Shown here: positions 48,901-55,500 of the stretch, piece after piece
How positions within the stretch are numbered: position 1 is the stretch's first letter
How the letters are laid out: every line of letters begins with the position of its first letter
NCBI GenBank assembly: GCA_963995525.1
Contig: OZ023209.1
Location: 32,670,199 to 32,734,198 of the forward strand
From: Escarpia spicata
Lineage: Eukaryota > Annelida > Polychaeta > Sabellida > Siboglinidae
Reading direction: 5' to 3'
DNA: 64,000 nucleotides
The notes under the pieces: generated by a model
What the model saw: the letters and a program-made list of their open reading frames with translations, nothing else
Database searches by the model: none
What the model was told of the DNA's origin: nothing
Position numbers and translations under genes: made by a program

Positions 48901-49772
48901 TGAGCAGATTCACTGGTCTGGTGCAACTGTTGTTGGAGACATGCGAGAACAACGCTTCCAATCCACCCAGTGGCAGCCCGATCCCATGCTGTCCCTGGAC
49001 TAAATGGGAAGAACATTCCTTGCTGTCAGTACCTCTTAAATCTGGATTGTTGATGTGATCCAGGTATGTGTACCAGTGTTATGGTGACCCGCCATGTATG
49101 ACATGTTGCTGTGAATTAGGTGTGTCTTGTGTTGATATGAGTCAGGTTTGATTAGTTGTTGTGACCCAGGTATGAATTGTTTTTTCAGCCATCTTTGGCC
49201 TCTACTACCTTTACTGGCTGCAGCTTAACATGTTCGAGACTATTCGTTACCTTGGATTCATCGGCATCCCAACGTTCCTGTTTGGCAATCGACTACTCAG
49301 CAGTATCGCAGCAAAGAGGTGGGCATCTTGCCATTGGGTTACATCATTAACTGGATGATTATTTTCTATGAGAAACTACAGTGCAATACATCACGAGTAT
49401 TCAGTGTGATGTATGGGCTTCAAGCTGTATTTTAACAAATTAAACCAGTTATCCTATATGCAGATAAAATATGTATAGTAAAGAGTGTTTCATGAACAAT
49501 ATAAAACAACTGCATTATAACACCAGGTATCAAGTTCAGTGGATACATCTTAACCTACCCCTTGATATGGTCTTATTCAATTGCTAAAAGACAGTTGTTA
49601 TGAAGCAGAAATGTTTTCCTAAACCAAGATCCAATACTTGATGTGTTGACGAGTGTGACTGGCAACAGATCTCACTAAGACATACACATCAAAATACAAA
49701 TGGATTTATTGTAAATCTACATTAACACTAATGTTTTAAAACAATTTCTGTGTGCCACCTTGCAGGAAGTGA
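18910..49772 (+). CDS. RPN2: Ribophorin II, oligosaccharyltransferase subunit 2
   Basis: Subunit of the ER-membrane oligosaccharyltransferase that transfers glycans to nascent chains (yeast Swp1 homologue). Exons: 18910-18919 (tentative), 24548-24747, 25191-25292, 30083-30194, 32939-33002, 33444-33558, 33811-33900, 35984-36091, 36581-36649, 37423-37550, 38235-38352, 38825-38916, 41090-41294, 42100-42204, 43174-43257, 43902-43997, 46442-46517, 49189-49318, 49766-49772. The sum is 1911 nt, 636 residues (human 631), and all phases agree. Landmarks: a signal peptide ending before LTPSTYF, YSVLGLELLGA, FQAVAALANL, VADKDQTTAPK, AHQTFVRLTNEKT, YTMELIVGDAVIQNP, EKRP-like DKRPSTFISN, then three membrane segments in exons 16-18, with FLFGNRLL near the end and a KRK terminus. 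Exons 2-19 are firm; only the first exon is uncertain. The introns are packed with transposons. Confidence 0.95.
19517..19755. repeat. Dispersed repeat with 28-bp inverted arms
   Basis: It shares ttataacttgagttttgcc with 3228-3260 and (inverted) about 24250-24275, so it is a dispersed family. This copy has arms at about 19610-19640 and 19722-19751 (aatattgtgtcttag ... cacacttttgaagc and its complement) around a loop of about 80 nt. Confidence 0.65.
19788..20060 (+). mobile_element. tRNA-derived SINE
   Basis: A tRNA-like head begins at gcgcggctagtgtaatgg, with an A-box-like tagtgtaatggtta at 19797-19810 and a B-box-like gagttcgtaaccc at 19839-19851. A tRNA-unrelated body follows (gtctgaatttgggacgtaaa, cctggcatgaccaccctcag) with a vague 3' end. 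The acceptor-stem ends do not pair, so it is not a functional tRNA gene. Confidence 0.7.
20150..20274 (+). promoter_or_regulatory. GC-rich patch with CRE (TGACGTCA) and a strong splice donor
   Basis: A GC-rich block (gcgccgcggccgttcgcc) is followed by a perfect CRE/ATF palindrome TGACGTCA at 20243-20250 and an ATG at 20258 that runs 17 nt to a consensus donor gtaagt at 20275. This looks like a first exon. Its phase (2) does not fit RPN2 exon 2 (which needs 1), so if it belongs to RPN2 it would be a 5' UTR exon or an alternative start. Confidence 0.35.
20400..20700. repeat. Two diverged direct repeats about 200 bp apart
   Basis: agtctgtgttgaaaaatctt plus tggc and a tcgggcgccat block occur at about 20435-20475 and 20640-20675, followed in both by a gagcc/aaaa segment. 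A tandem pair of a roughly 200-bp unit. Confidence 0.7.
21985..22515. repeat. About 170-bp tandem repeat, three diverged units
   Basis: Units start near agccaatatt at 21991, 22161 and (cccaatatt) 22339. Each continues with an AT-rich part, then gcataaatta, tcttcataatcatgg and tgtcggtctgt. AT-rich, satellite-like, no coding potential. Confidence 0.75.
22806..23935 (-). mobile_element. piggyBac-like TTAA element, copy 1
   Basis: Bounded by TTAA at 22806-22809 and 23932-23935, with short TIRs CCCTCTCAAGGCCAGA / CCCTCTCGTGGCCAGA. Subterminal ccagaacgcccgaatcaacc repeats lie at one end. The ends (TTAA target, CCC start) are of piggyBac type. At about 1.13 kb it is too short for a transposase, so it is a non-autonomous or deleted derivative. 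It lies in RPN2 intron 1, inverted relative to copies 2-4. Confidence 0.85.
24548..24747 (+). CDS. RPN2: RPN2 exon 2 (signal peptide, mature N terminus)
   Basis: Acceptor tgttgcag, donor gtaagt. It encodes TLVVLFALTVVGQA, LTPSTYFTTVDKERLR and LYYSVLGLELLGAGHVEPS. Human has ALTPTHYLTKHDVERLK and FYSIVGLSSLGA. Confidence 0.93.
25191..25292 (+). CDS. RPN2: RPN2 exon 3
   Basis: 34 codons, phase 0. It encodes KSCAVVQKGVDSDSIESLFY then ASSAAHSLGATHCK; human SNVDSLFYAAQASQAL aligns. Confidence 0.93.
25293..26654 (+). other. RPN2 intron 3 before the transposon cluster
   Basis: AT-rich with a short (GCAT)n/(GT) patch near 26525-26610; no recognised element or exon. Confidence 0.5.
26655..27786 (+). 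mobile_element. piggyBac-like TTAA element, copy 2 (complete)
   Basis: TTAA at 26655-26658 and 27783-27786, with inverted ends CCCTCTCGTGGTCAGA and (reverse) CCCTCTCAAGGCCAGA. The subterminal direct repeat ccagaacgcccgaatcaacc occurs twice near the left end. A 17-codon open frame at 27176 (MSNSSNSDFDGIFQSSL) resembles the acidic start of piggyBac transposases; the rest is missing. A 79-codon frame near the right end (27538) is shared with the other copies but has no ATG start. Confidence 0.88.
27990..28678. other. Unexplained CpG-richer block between piggyBac-like copies 2 and 3
   Basis: Unlike the AT-rich surroundings, it contains ccgtctccgggcatcgcggt, ggcgctaaggcctaagccgg and other CpG-rich runs. 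On the minus strand a short frame of about 56 codons begins MMASNDSFDEI around 28305. No repeat partner or family was recognised. It could be part of an undetected transposon or a relic first exon. Confidence 0.4.
28679..29774 (+). mobile_element. piggyBac-like element, copy 3 (left end missing)
   Basis: Almost identical to copy 2 over its length, but similarity starts abruptly at about 28679 with atcaacccgcgtatgcctca, so the left TTAA and TIR are gone. The right end is intact with GAGAGGG and TTAA at 29771-29774. The MSNSSNSDFDG start-like frame is also present, at about 29164. Confidence 0.85.
29935..29981 (+). repeat. Short tandem duplication
   Basis: ctgccgtgtctggccttaac+taac occurs twice in tandem, with a third partial ctgccgta. 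Confidence 0.7.
30083..30194 (+). CDS. RPN2: RPN2 exon 4
   Basis: Ends in phase 1. It encodes LTVGSQAKSALEGAIVEGAP then TRTIFQAVAALANLRIP; human QIYHAVAALSGFGLPL aligns. A transposon begins 16 bases after its end. Confidence 0.93.
30210..32756. mobile_element. 2.5-kb TIR DNA transposon (hAT-like ends, unclassified)
   Basis: The ends are inverted: CAGGGCTTGACATTAACTTC at 30210 and, reading inward from 32756, CAGGGCTCGACATTAACGCT. Both are flanked by caccc (30205-30209 and 32757-32761), a 5-bp candidate target duplication. The subterminal parts carry acaagt/acttgtcc motifs in both orientations, including a hairpin with 10-bp arms at 30239-30248 and 30257-30266. No transposase was recognised. 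One 162-codon frame (31388-31876) is of unknown nature. The inserted DNA makes up most of RPN2 intron 4. Confidence 0.75.
31388..31876 (+). other. Unrecognised 162-codon open frame inside the TIR transposon
   Basis: Starts MPKYGRFYYALRQDF and ends EGYDAFRIQIQHVL; basic and aromatic, with no motif I recognise and no signal peptide. The block around it (31140-31880) has more CpG than its flanks. It could be an exon of the element's own protein or chance. Confidence 0.25.
32939..33002 (+). CDS. RPN2: RPN2 exon 5
   Basis: Acceptor gacgcttcag, donor gtttgt. It encodes (I)DAKKVSSALLATLKVEDSPL in phase with exons 4 and 6. Confidence 0.88.
33089..33327 (+). repeat. 237-bp dispersed repeat, copy 1
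   Basis: Begins caacattgacatccaggc and ends gggagacaaaccatgcatgg+tac. Copies 2 and 3 are almost identical and in the same orientation. No poly(A), TIR or tRNA promoter boxes were seen. Confidence 0.9.
33444..33558 (+). CDS. RPN2: RPN2 exon 6
   Basis: Acceptor cattgcag, donor gtaagc. It encodes HGYAFYAASYLKGDLKTFFD then LIEDVIAQADEIGETFLQ; human [21 protein letters not shown] aligns. Confidence 0.93.
33811..33900 (+). CDS. RPN2: RPN2 exon 7
   Basis: 30 codons, phase 0, donor gtaagt. It encodes FESGLYTTAVVLDSSYKLAA then AHKKEPTVLA; human FEEGLETTALFVAATYKL aligns. Confidence 0.94.
34042..35678 (+). mobile_element. piggyBac-like TTAA element, copy 4 (interrupted)
   Basis: TTAA at 34042-34045 and 35675-35678, with the family TIRs. 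Internally it matches copy 2 except that a second element (35143-35643) is inserted near the right end. Confidence 0.87.
35143..35643 (-). mobile_element. 3' tail of a tyrosine-recombinase element nested in copy 4
   Basis: The insertion is flanked by acatatttgcatt on both sides (just before 35143 and just after 35643), a 13-bp target duplication. On the minus strand its start reads AEGRWTSDAFKKYIRTA and stop (about 35590-35640), the C-terminal end of a tyrosine recombinase as in DIRS/Ngaro/Crypton elements, followed by a non-coding 3' region ending ttgcataaa. A second copy at 41330-41607 shares the 3' end but stops at a different 5' point. Confidence 0.65.
35984..36091 (+). CDS. RPN2: RPN2 exon 8
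   Basis: 36 codons, phase 0. It encodes DKVTQFANYMLNRKHMDSLK then NAATILSTIKTLTENK; human DQVIQLMNAIFSKKNFESL aligns. Confidence 0.94.
36321..36352. repeat. (TA)n microsatellite
   Basis: About 15 TA dinucleotides in RPN2 intron 8. Confidence 0.9.
36581..36649 (+). CDS. RPN2: RPN2 exon 9
   Basis: 23 codons, phase 0. It encodes YHVPIAVTLASQVSVSDQYP then TVQ; human YHVPVVVVPEGSASD aligns. Confidence 0.92.
36777..37013 (+). repeat. 237-bp dispersed repeat, copy 2
   Basis: Same ends and orientation as copy 1. It directly follows a short CR1/L2-like tail (gcgctatataagttctgtct, 36730-36749), so the two may be parts of one composite element. Confidence 0.9.
37423..37550 (+). CDS. RPN2: RPN2 exon 10
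   Basis: Ends in phase 2 before gtgagt. It encodes VRVSDLLGGSLGKVTVTADT then GDDAIVMSKKPFKASPLD; human [21 protein letters not shown] aligns. Confidence 0.92.
37727..37962 (+). repeat. 237-bp dispersed repeat, copy 3
   Basis: Same ends and orientation as copies 1 and 2, in RPN2 intron 10. Confidence 0.9.
38235..38352 (+). CDS. RPN2: RPN2 exon 11
   Basis: Acceptor gtgtag, donor gtgagt. It encodes ALYELDFLEAKPACGFYAIT then VSVSPQTKDSRLIGTSGAE; human [24 protein letters not shown] aligns. Confidence 0.92.
38825..38916 (+). CDS. RPN2: RPN2 exon 12
   Basis: It encodes VRVKVTTKVAIENVELGVAD then KDQTTAPKMT; human [28 protein letters not shown] aligns closely. Confidence 0.95.
39050..40187 (-). 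mobile_element. piggyBac-like TTAA element, copy 5
   Basis: TTAA at 39050-39053 and 40184-40187, family TIRs, in the same orientation as copy 1. A 4-bp deletion near 39133 shortens the shared 79-codon frame. Confidence 0.86.
40289..40331. repeat. (TA)n-rich microsatellite
   Basis: tatatatatagatatatata and similar AT runs in RPN2 intron 12. Confidence 0.85.
40331..40910 (+). pseudogene. RPN2: Intronic duplicate of the RPN2 exon 17 acceptor region
   Basis: 40710-40906 is nearly identical to 46270-46463, which spans the intron 16 end and the start of exon 17. It includes aaaataggtttcaaaaccat, tctaattcaatacgatagac and the acceptor gttgacag at 40877-40884. The following bases tcgatcgagattgtagtgaa are a decayed copy of exon 17 (tggatcaagattggagtgaa). 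Upstream, aggagtccatgtgaaaa at 40332 also matches 46249; the genuine locus lacks about 360 bp in between or the copy gained them. No functional exon is expected. Confidence 0.85.
41090..41294 (+). CDS. RPN2: RPN2 exon 13
   Basis: 68 codons plus one base. It encodes LQPPNKVARVLDADHLQRII, MKFQLRNTAADSLMTAHQTF, VRLTNEKTRREIIFVAEVDS and TYTFDL; human [21 protein letters not shown] aligns. Confidence 0.96.
41330..41607 (-). mobile_element. Second copy of the tyrosine-recombinase-element 3' tail
   Basis: Matches 35143 onward (atgcaagcaccaacacaagt, agagaaatgtgggctctaca, ggttgacagagcccacattt) but ends at accaagcacacca, short of the coding tail. No clear target duplication was found. Confidence 0.7.
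42100..42204 (+). CDS. RPN2: RPN2 exon 14
   Basis: 35 codons. It encodes DVGSREKEFGYLSGQYTMEL then IVGDAVIQNPLSWIV; human [23 protein letters not shown] aligns. Confidence 0.95.
42407..42557. mobile_element. Foldback element 1 in RPN2 intron 14
   Basis: Arms tagacatatttacctctcaa+gaaac and its near-complement tttcttgagaagtaaatatg+tcta. An inner pair catcagcagaatgac / gtcattctgctgatg makes the whole a hairpin. It is preceded by gattgatgatccggtttctt (from 42376), also present before element 2. Confidence 0.8.
43174..43257 (+). CDS. RPN2: RPN2 exon 15
   Basis: 28 codons. It encodes ADVNLRFSDSLQPSPGRLDS then YKPKPEIK; human ADVVIKFPEEEAPS ... FTPKQEIQ aligns. Confidence 0.92.
43626..43815. mobile_element. 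Foldback element 2 in RPN2 intron 15
   Basis: Arms tgacataattacctcacaag+aaa and its exact complement. It has the inner cttcatcggcag / ctgccgatgaag pair and the same 20-bp leader gattgatgatccggtttctt (from 43593) as element 1. Confidence 0.82.
43902..43997 (+). CDS. RPN2: RPN2 exon 16 (first C-terminal membrane segment)
   Basis: 32 codons. It encodes HKFSVADKRPSTFISNVFTV then LVLVPLLLLLIM; human [24 protein letters not shown] aligns. Confidence 0.95.
44600..45850 (+). pseudogene. Mutator-like transposase-domain remnant
   Basis: Frames covering 44753-45163 and 45443-45745 hold parts of a Mutator-like transposase domain common in invertebrates. There is a zinc-ribbon-like CPMCRRDL ... TECTTCGHVF, then TTRRMVAGIMDCGVGFSGLRR. 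Shifted frames carry PPEDVTDINVSYNSMTQEHQ, a CNKNFEG block and LCLKGKTQNNKECVYAIVWR followed by KCTKTNFCGKVRLD. The order matches the family, but most of the region between the CNKNFEG and GKTQN blocks is missing, and several stops and frameshifts occur, so it is dead. ttaaGGTGAC at 44095 and GTCACC at 46042 may be its ends (weak). Confidence 0.75.
46442..46517 (+). CDS. RPN2: RPN2 exon 17
   Basis: Acceptor tgttgacag, donor gtaaga. It encodes WIKIGVNVSNFPFSISAIGF then HGGLA; human WIRIGANVSNFTF aligns. Its 5' part is duplicated at 40885. Confidence 0.95.
46943..47114. repeat. Intron 17 repeat, copy 1
   Basis: About 150-170 bp from gtttgctggtgtttc to gggaagaacatccctagc. It contains a 13-bp perfect inverted repeat gcatgtctccaac (46968-46980) / gttggagacatgc (47025-47037). 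Confidence 0.9.
47821..47975. repeat. Intron 17 repeat, copy 2
   Basis: Same core as copy 1 (catgtctcccacactggccg to gggaagaacatctctagc), slightly shorter at the left. Confidence 0.88.
48850..49022. repeat. Intron 17 repeat, copy 3
   Basis: Same unit as copy 1, including the gtttgctggtgtttc start and the inverted repeat. All three are in the same orientation within 2.1 kb. Confidence 0.9.
49189..49318 (+). CDS. RPN2: RPN2 exon 18 (last two membrane segments)
   Basis: It encodes AIFGLYYLYWLQLNMFETIR then YLGFIGIPTFLFGNRLLSSI and AAK(R); human YVYWTQLNMFQTLKYLAIL ... FLAGNRML aligns. Confidence 0.96.
49766..49772 (+). CDS. RPN2: RPN2 exon 19 (terminal)
   Basis: Acceptor cttgcag, then g-aag-tga. 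It completes an Arg codon and adds Lys and stop, giving a KRK C terminus. Confidence 0.85.
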
Positions 49773-50215
49773 GCTGTGAAGAGAGCCAGGGTCGTACAGA
49801 ATCTGCTGCGCTGTGAAAGCCGACCAGTGAGAGTATGAAAGCACATGGACAGCGTCCTTACATGCCCCTCTCCACACGTGCACCGTTTTTTACCAGTCAG
49901 TGTTGTGGAGGTGGCATTTCACCATGTTCTCCTATATAAATAAACCACGTACTGTGATCCAGACGCCCACTTTGCGGATAGGTTTGTAATGTAAATAGTT
50001 GGTTTGTGATGCAAGCAGAAGTTGTCTTTCTTGTTGTCTCTCACTGGAGTGTGTGACTTATGCACTGGAATCATTCCATCAGCGGCCGTTCTTGTAGCAG
50101 AGTGATATTCAAAAATTAGTTGTATCAAATTCTACCAAAGAAGAACACTGCTAGAATCTATGTATTAATGAAAGTAAGGATCTCTAGTAATAAAACGATT
50201 GAATAAGAGTTGTCT
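49773..50215 (+). other. RPN2: RPN2 3' UTR with polyadenylation signal
   Basis: Non-coding; AATAAA at 50189-50194 followed by a GT-rich downstream stretch near 50210-50225 (gttgtctcctcgtgtgtgtt), a good cleavage context. Confidence 0.75.
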
Positions 50216-52411
50216 CCTCGTGTGTGTTTCGTTGACATCAAACAGAACAGTTTCTCTTTTAGACCTGGGCATAAGACTGATTTTGTTGTATAAAATCAAT
50301 TTAGCTCCTTAACAGTGATCTTTGCTGTAAACTATCAACTTCTGGACATTCCACCGGGACGGACACTTTTGCCGGTGTGAACCAGAAATACTGTTGACAT
50401 TTTGAAAAAGCTTGGATTTAACAATGGATTCTGTTTAGTGGTGGATTGTCTCAAGCACCTGCTTCAGCAATTAACTCTGCTTGTCTCATCAGCTACAGCC
50501 TGAATCAACCCACACCTCCATAAGTAATGCTACATGTCTACTACTCGGCAGTATCTCCTTCAGAGACATTGAAGCTTGCTAGGTGTCCAACAAACTGCAG
50601 ATATACATGACCAGAAGTAATTAAACAATTACTTGAACAATTAGTAACAAGACTTTGTTTAGGATATTTAATTCAGATGGAATAAAATGGTTAGTTTCAC
50701 TTGGTCTAAGCTGTTAAACAACCTGGGGAATCATCTTGTAGAATTTAAACAGCAATGACAACCAGCTAATGAAATGAATATCTATTTTATCCTACATTCC
50801 CTTCCACCAATGGCAATTATGACAAACTCAGAATTATTTTTAAAGTTATTTATTGGCATCAGCATGACACAGACCAAACAAGCAATGTTAACATCAACTA
50901 TTGAATCGAACCGACTGAAAGCGGCAGAGTATATAACCGACTCCTGTAATTTGGAGCAGACTGCTGCACAAACATTGAGCAAAGTACACCTTAAACGCTC
51001 GTCTTGTGAATCGGTGAAATGTTTTGATATTGCTTTAATTGGAAGCGACATCAAAATATAAATCCTCCGACTTCTATCCGGTCTGCTGTCGTATCGATAA
51101 AACTAATAAAGTGCACAAAATGCTCTGATCCAACGTGTTCACTACAAGCAATCAAGAGCTGATTGTATTTGAAAATATCTTTATAACTAATCTCTGAACT
51201 GTTTACTAGTCTAGTCTAGTTTAGTCATTCAGTTGTTATAATGCAGATGTATAGTTACAATTAAATCCTTGAAACTACAGAACTGCCCCCGTAGAGAACA
51301 AAACTGTTTCATGACATTTAGTGTTTTCTCATTTTGTATTAGTCTTACAGAAAGTCTAGATAGTGTATGTAGTAGAATGCATTTTGTCTGTAGCAACTTA
51401 CAAGTGTAGTCATGTTGTTAATTGTTTGCAAATGTGTTTTGCAAGCATGTAAATAGCTTTGTCGAAAGTTACATGAGTAACGCTGCAAACACTTGTGTGA
51501 AATGTGCTCCATTAAGTAGCAAGCACGACCAGTTTTATCCAGTATGATTGCTTTTCATAGAGAATATGCAGAAACAGAAACCCTTGCCAAATGCACAACA
51601 TGTGACCTTTACAGTGGTGTGTAAGTCTTGAAGACTGTGTATGCATTTCATATATATGTTCATACATGCACAAAATGAAATCATCAATAAATAATACAGA
51701 CAACCTTTACCATAACACATCATCTCGATAATCTACAGGCAGAAGAAAGCACCAGTTACCATGACAGAGTTGTATTGCAATACACAGAATGCAACCACTG
51801 GAATGTGTGCTCTACACTTGATTATACTCAATATACAGATAAAGCAAGATCAAAGTTTACCAATGTACATTTACAAAATCAAAAGCTACTTGTAAATACT
51901 AACATTACATACTGATCCTGTTCGGTGTAGCTTCGTCACAGACGCGCCTCACCACTGTCTCCGTTGCAATTAACACCTTTTCCCCTGTTCGTCTCCATCA
52001 TTTATTTCTTCCAGTGAGACCAACAAACATTGACTGTGCATTAACACTGGTTTCGCCTCTACAATGGGCAGGCATGGCAACAAGATGTTAACATAGTCCG
52101 AAAGGAAATGTGGCGCCACAGAATTACCCGACCACATATACACAAGGTGTGAGCAATGGAGAGTGTTACACCAGTTTGCAAAGTGGCATGGTTTGGCCAT
52201 CGCCGTGTATGGCGGGAAAAATGATTCACTACAGTGGCACTACCTATCACGTGGAATATATTGGTTCACATTGAAGATATCAACAAATGTTGGAAGAATT
52301 TTAGATTGCACGCCACGTATTGGTGGGTGGTGGTTTGAACCAGTCTGAAATTTGTTTTTTGACTTTGCAAACTGATGAGATGGCTCCTTATACATGATGG
52401 ACAAGTGGGTC
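50216..52411 (-). other. Region between convergent RPN2 and TPD52; includes the TPD52 3' UTR
   Basis: No exon seen. On the minus strand an AATAAA at 52001-52006 lies about 400 nt past the TPD52 stop and is the nearest polyadenylation candidate. The rest is AT-rich and unassigned. Confidence 0.4.
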
Positions 52412-52564
52412 TCACAGAGGAACCTTTTCCTCAGGAAGAAGTGGAGCTGTCGCGGTCGTTGCAGCATCAGGTGTAGCCTCGTGTGCGACCGCTGCCGTTG
52501 CACCGTCTGTCTGTCCAAGCACGCCACCAAAGTCATTCTCCGATTTGCTTCCCTGCATCCGGGT
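52412..52564 (-). CDS. TPD52: TPD52 terminal coding exon
   Basis: Acceptor tctgcttgcag, phase 0; 50 codons plus TGA. It encodes TRMQGSKSENDFGGVLGQTD, an Ala/Thr-rich stretch and PLLPEEKVPL, the typical D52 C terminus. Confidence 0.88.
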   Translation of the reverse strand, partial: TRMQGSKSENDFGGVLGQTDGATAAVAHEATPDAATTATAPLLPEEKVPL

Positions 52565-55500
52565 CTGCAAGCAGACAACGCCCTCTAGTGACGCATACAT
52601 GCAACAGTGCAACTCAATTAACCCTGTTACAGTCCAATACGTTTCGTTTATAGACGTGCTAAAACTGTTACTTGATATTTTTACAAGGACTCGATTTTAG
52701 ATACCCCACTTTTGTAGTCTATCAACAAATATTTATACCAGTATGTAGACATACGTAATATGTCATCAACGGACAACAAAGAGATACCATAATATAAAAC
52801 GGAAATGTGTTTCTGTTAGGGATCATCTCAGCACATTAATGCCCGATACCAGACAAAATTACTTTCGTTTGGGGAGGGGGTTCAGAGGCAGTTTCATCTG
52901 GTGTTGGACATCAATATTTTACACATCGGACCGAAACTGTTAATATATTGTACATGTATCAATGTTTCCAAACTTTTGTCCGAGGATGGTGTGGGGGTTG
53001 AGGCCAGATGAAAGTAATTTTGTTTGATATCAGATGTCAATGTTCTGAGATGATCCCTTAAACATAGTGGTTGTTCCAATGGGGAACTGTAAAACACACA
53101 AAAACGGTTAGTGACAATTTTCTTGGGCTTGAACCAGCAGTAAAAGTACCCTAGAACTGGCACAAATTAGAGTTGAAATGAGAGAAGAAAACGTAGACTT
53201 GCAAAAAAATGTAAGACAGCATCAGAGATACAGGCAAACATGAAACAACTTGATAAATAGCATCATGCCAGTTCCCTCTACTCTTCACAATTGCGCATGG
53301 CAGTCAACTGGCACAGTGGCGTCATATATCAAAACTATATCAAACATGTGCAAAGGTGTTAGAACATTATTAGTTGTGATACATAGATATAGTGTGCATG
53401 CATGCAAACTGAAGGACGGGTAAACAATACAAATCACATCAAACAATGCCATCACATTTCACAGCCTGAACAAATGCCATACTGCTGGAACAGACGTCAA
53501 GCTAAAATACAGACATGCGGTTGTCAGGAATCATCAGTGCACTGTTGTGTTGGGTTAGACATCCTACCTACCACACACACGCAATCCAATACATTTATTA
53601 CAAACACATGCAAAATATCCTATCTAATACACGGATGGATGCTGCTGACTTTGTAATTGGATGTGTGTGGTTGTCACAGAATGATGTTGTTTACATCACT
53701 ATACTATCGTTACGTGAAAATTACCTTAAAAAAGTGACAGCCATTTAATTAAGTTGCGTGTTTCCCAAATTTACACTGGTTTTGCTGTACCCTTTTGGTT
53801 GCGCATGAATATTTAGGTATAAAAGAAGTTCAGTATGTTTTAGATTCCATAATTTATGCCGTTTGAGGTATCCCATTGACTGCACACATAACTGAATGAC
53901 AGACTGCACCAGGCCACAACTTTGAATTCAGTCAACTCATTAGGCATGTAAAGTATAACATGATACCTTTGGCAGGAATAAGATAAATAATCACATGCAG
54001 CCTATAGTCTTGTCCGACCATTTGGTTTACACTGCCACGGTCAATTTGCAGACAATGCATAAAAATGCTGTTTGATATAAAAGAACTCTGAAAAAGCCTT
54101 CACGGTTGCATGCACTCTTCAGTAATATGTTTTGACAGTGTTTTGCAGTTAAATAACCTGCTATTGTGATTTAATGAGGTGTTTCTGCACATGCTAAAAA
54201 CGCAAGTGGATTAGAAGGCGTATGTTTGTGGCTGTTTCTGCAGCCAAGGAAAATATTTGAGATGCACAGGATCAGATATAAACGTCCCTGCCAAGCTAGA
54301 CTTACCGTCAACTGGAGCAGAGTTCCATTTCTCACACTCAATAATGCGAGTAGCTGACAAGCATGTGCGTGCGTGCAAACATGAAGGGGTAGGTCAAGCA
54401 GAGTATTCCTGGTAATTATTTTGACATGTTGCTTTTTTCGTACATTTTTTCAAAATAAATTCAGCCATTTTATCTGTCTCATTAAATAATTTTTTTTTCA
54501 ACAACTAATAAAACTGATGTTGTTACCATATACAACCATTTTTCTACACTGCCGTCAAACTTATAATTACTGAATAAAGTTACTTAGTGATTGTTAAAAT
54601 ATCTTTCATTCAAAGTCGACATTATTATTATTTTACACTGCATGATATCAAACAATGCCAGCTCGAGTCATTGACATGAATGGTTTATGAATGGATTTGT
54701 TAAATGATCAGAGTACAGTGGAATCTGTGACCTGAATAGTGAAGTGACAACATTACCTGGCCTAGATTCCTATACGTCACCGTAATGGAAATAATTTGGG
54801 ACTGTTTTACTAAGGTGACCACAAAGCGAGGTGGCTGTATACCAAGGTGACCACAAAGCGAGGTGGCTGTATACTAAGGTGACCACAAAGCGAGGTGGCT
54901 GTATACCAAGGTGACCACAAAGCGAGGTGGCTGTATTACCAAGGTAACCACAAAGCGAGGTGGCTGTATTACCAAGGTGACCACAAAGCGAGGTGGCTGT
55001 ATACCAAGGTGACCACAAAGCGAGGTGGCTGTATACTAAGGTGACCACAAAGCGAGGTGGCTGTATACCAAGGTAACCACAAAGCGAGGTGGCTGTATTA
55101 CCAAGGTGACCACAAAGCGAGGTGGCTGTATACTAAGGTGACCACAAAGCGAGGTGGCTGTATACCAAGGTGACCATAAAGCGAGGTGGCTGTATTACCA
55201 AGGTAACCACAAAGCGAGGTGGCTGTATTACCAAGGTGACCACAAAGCGAGGTGGCTATATTACCAAGGTGACCACAAAGCAAGGTTTGACTGTACTGTC
55301 AGTACACTTGTTGAGCATTTTCTAAAGTTATACTTAAACATCAGTGGAAAGCTGTTGATCATAGAGTCTTAGCAATGTTATTAAATATAAGAATGACCTG
55401 AAATCAACAACTTGTTCCTGTGTATGTTTTTTATTTACTTCTACTCTCTTTAGCAGGTGTCACATCACTTGTCTGGTGAACACAATGAGCCTAGTCATGA

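Noticed and set aside
46939..49016. Minus-strand frames sharing GTAWDRAATGWIGSVVLACL
   Set aside because: They share sequence because the DNA repeat occurs three times; frames differ in extent and no protein family fits.
54770..55283. Minus-strand frames with HLALWSPWYTATSLCGHLG repeats; CRISPR-like look
   Set aside because: Direct contiguous minisatellite without unique spacers in a eukaryotic intron; neither a gene nor a CRISPR array.
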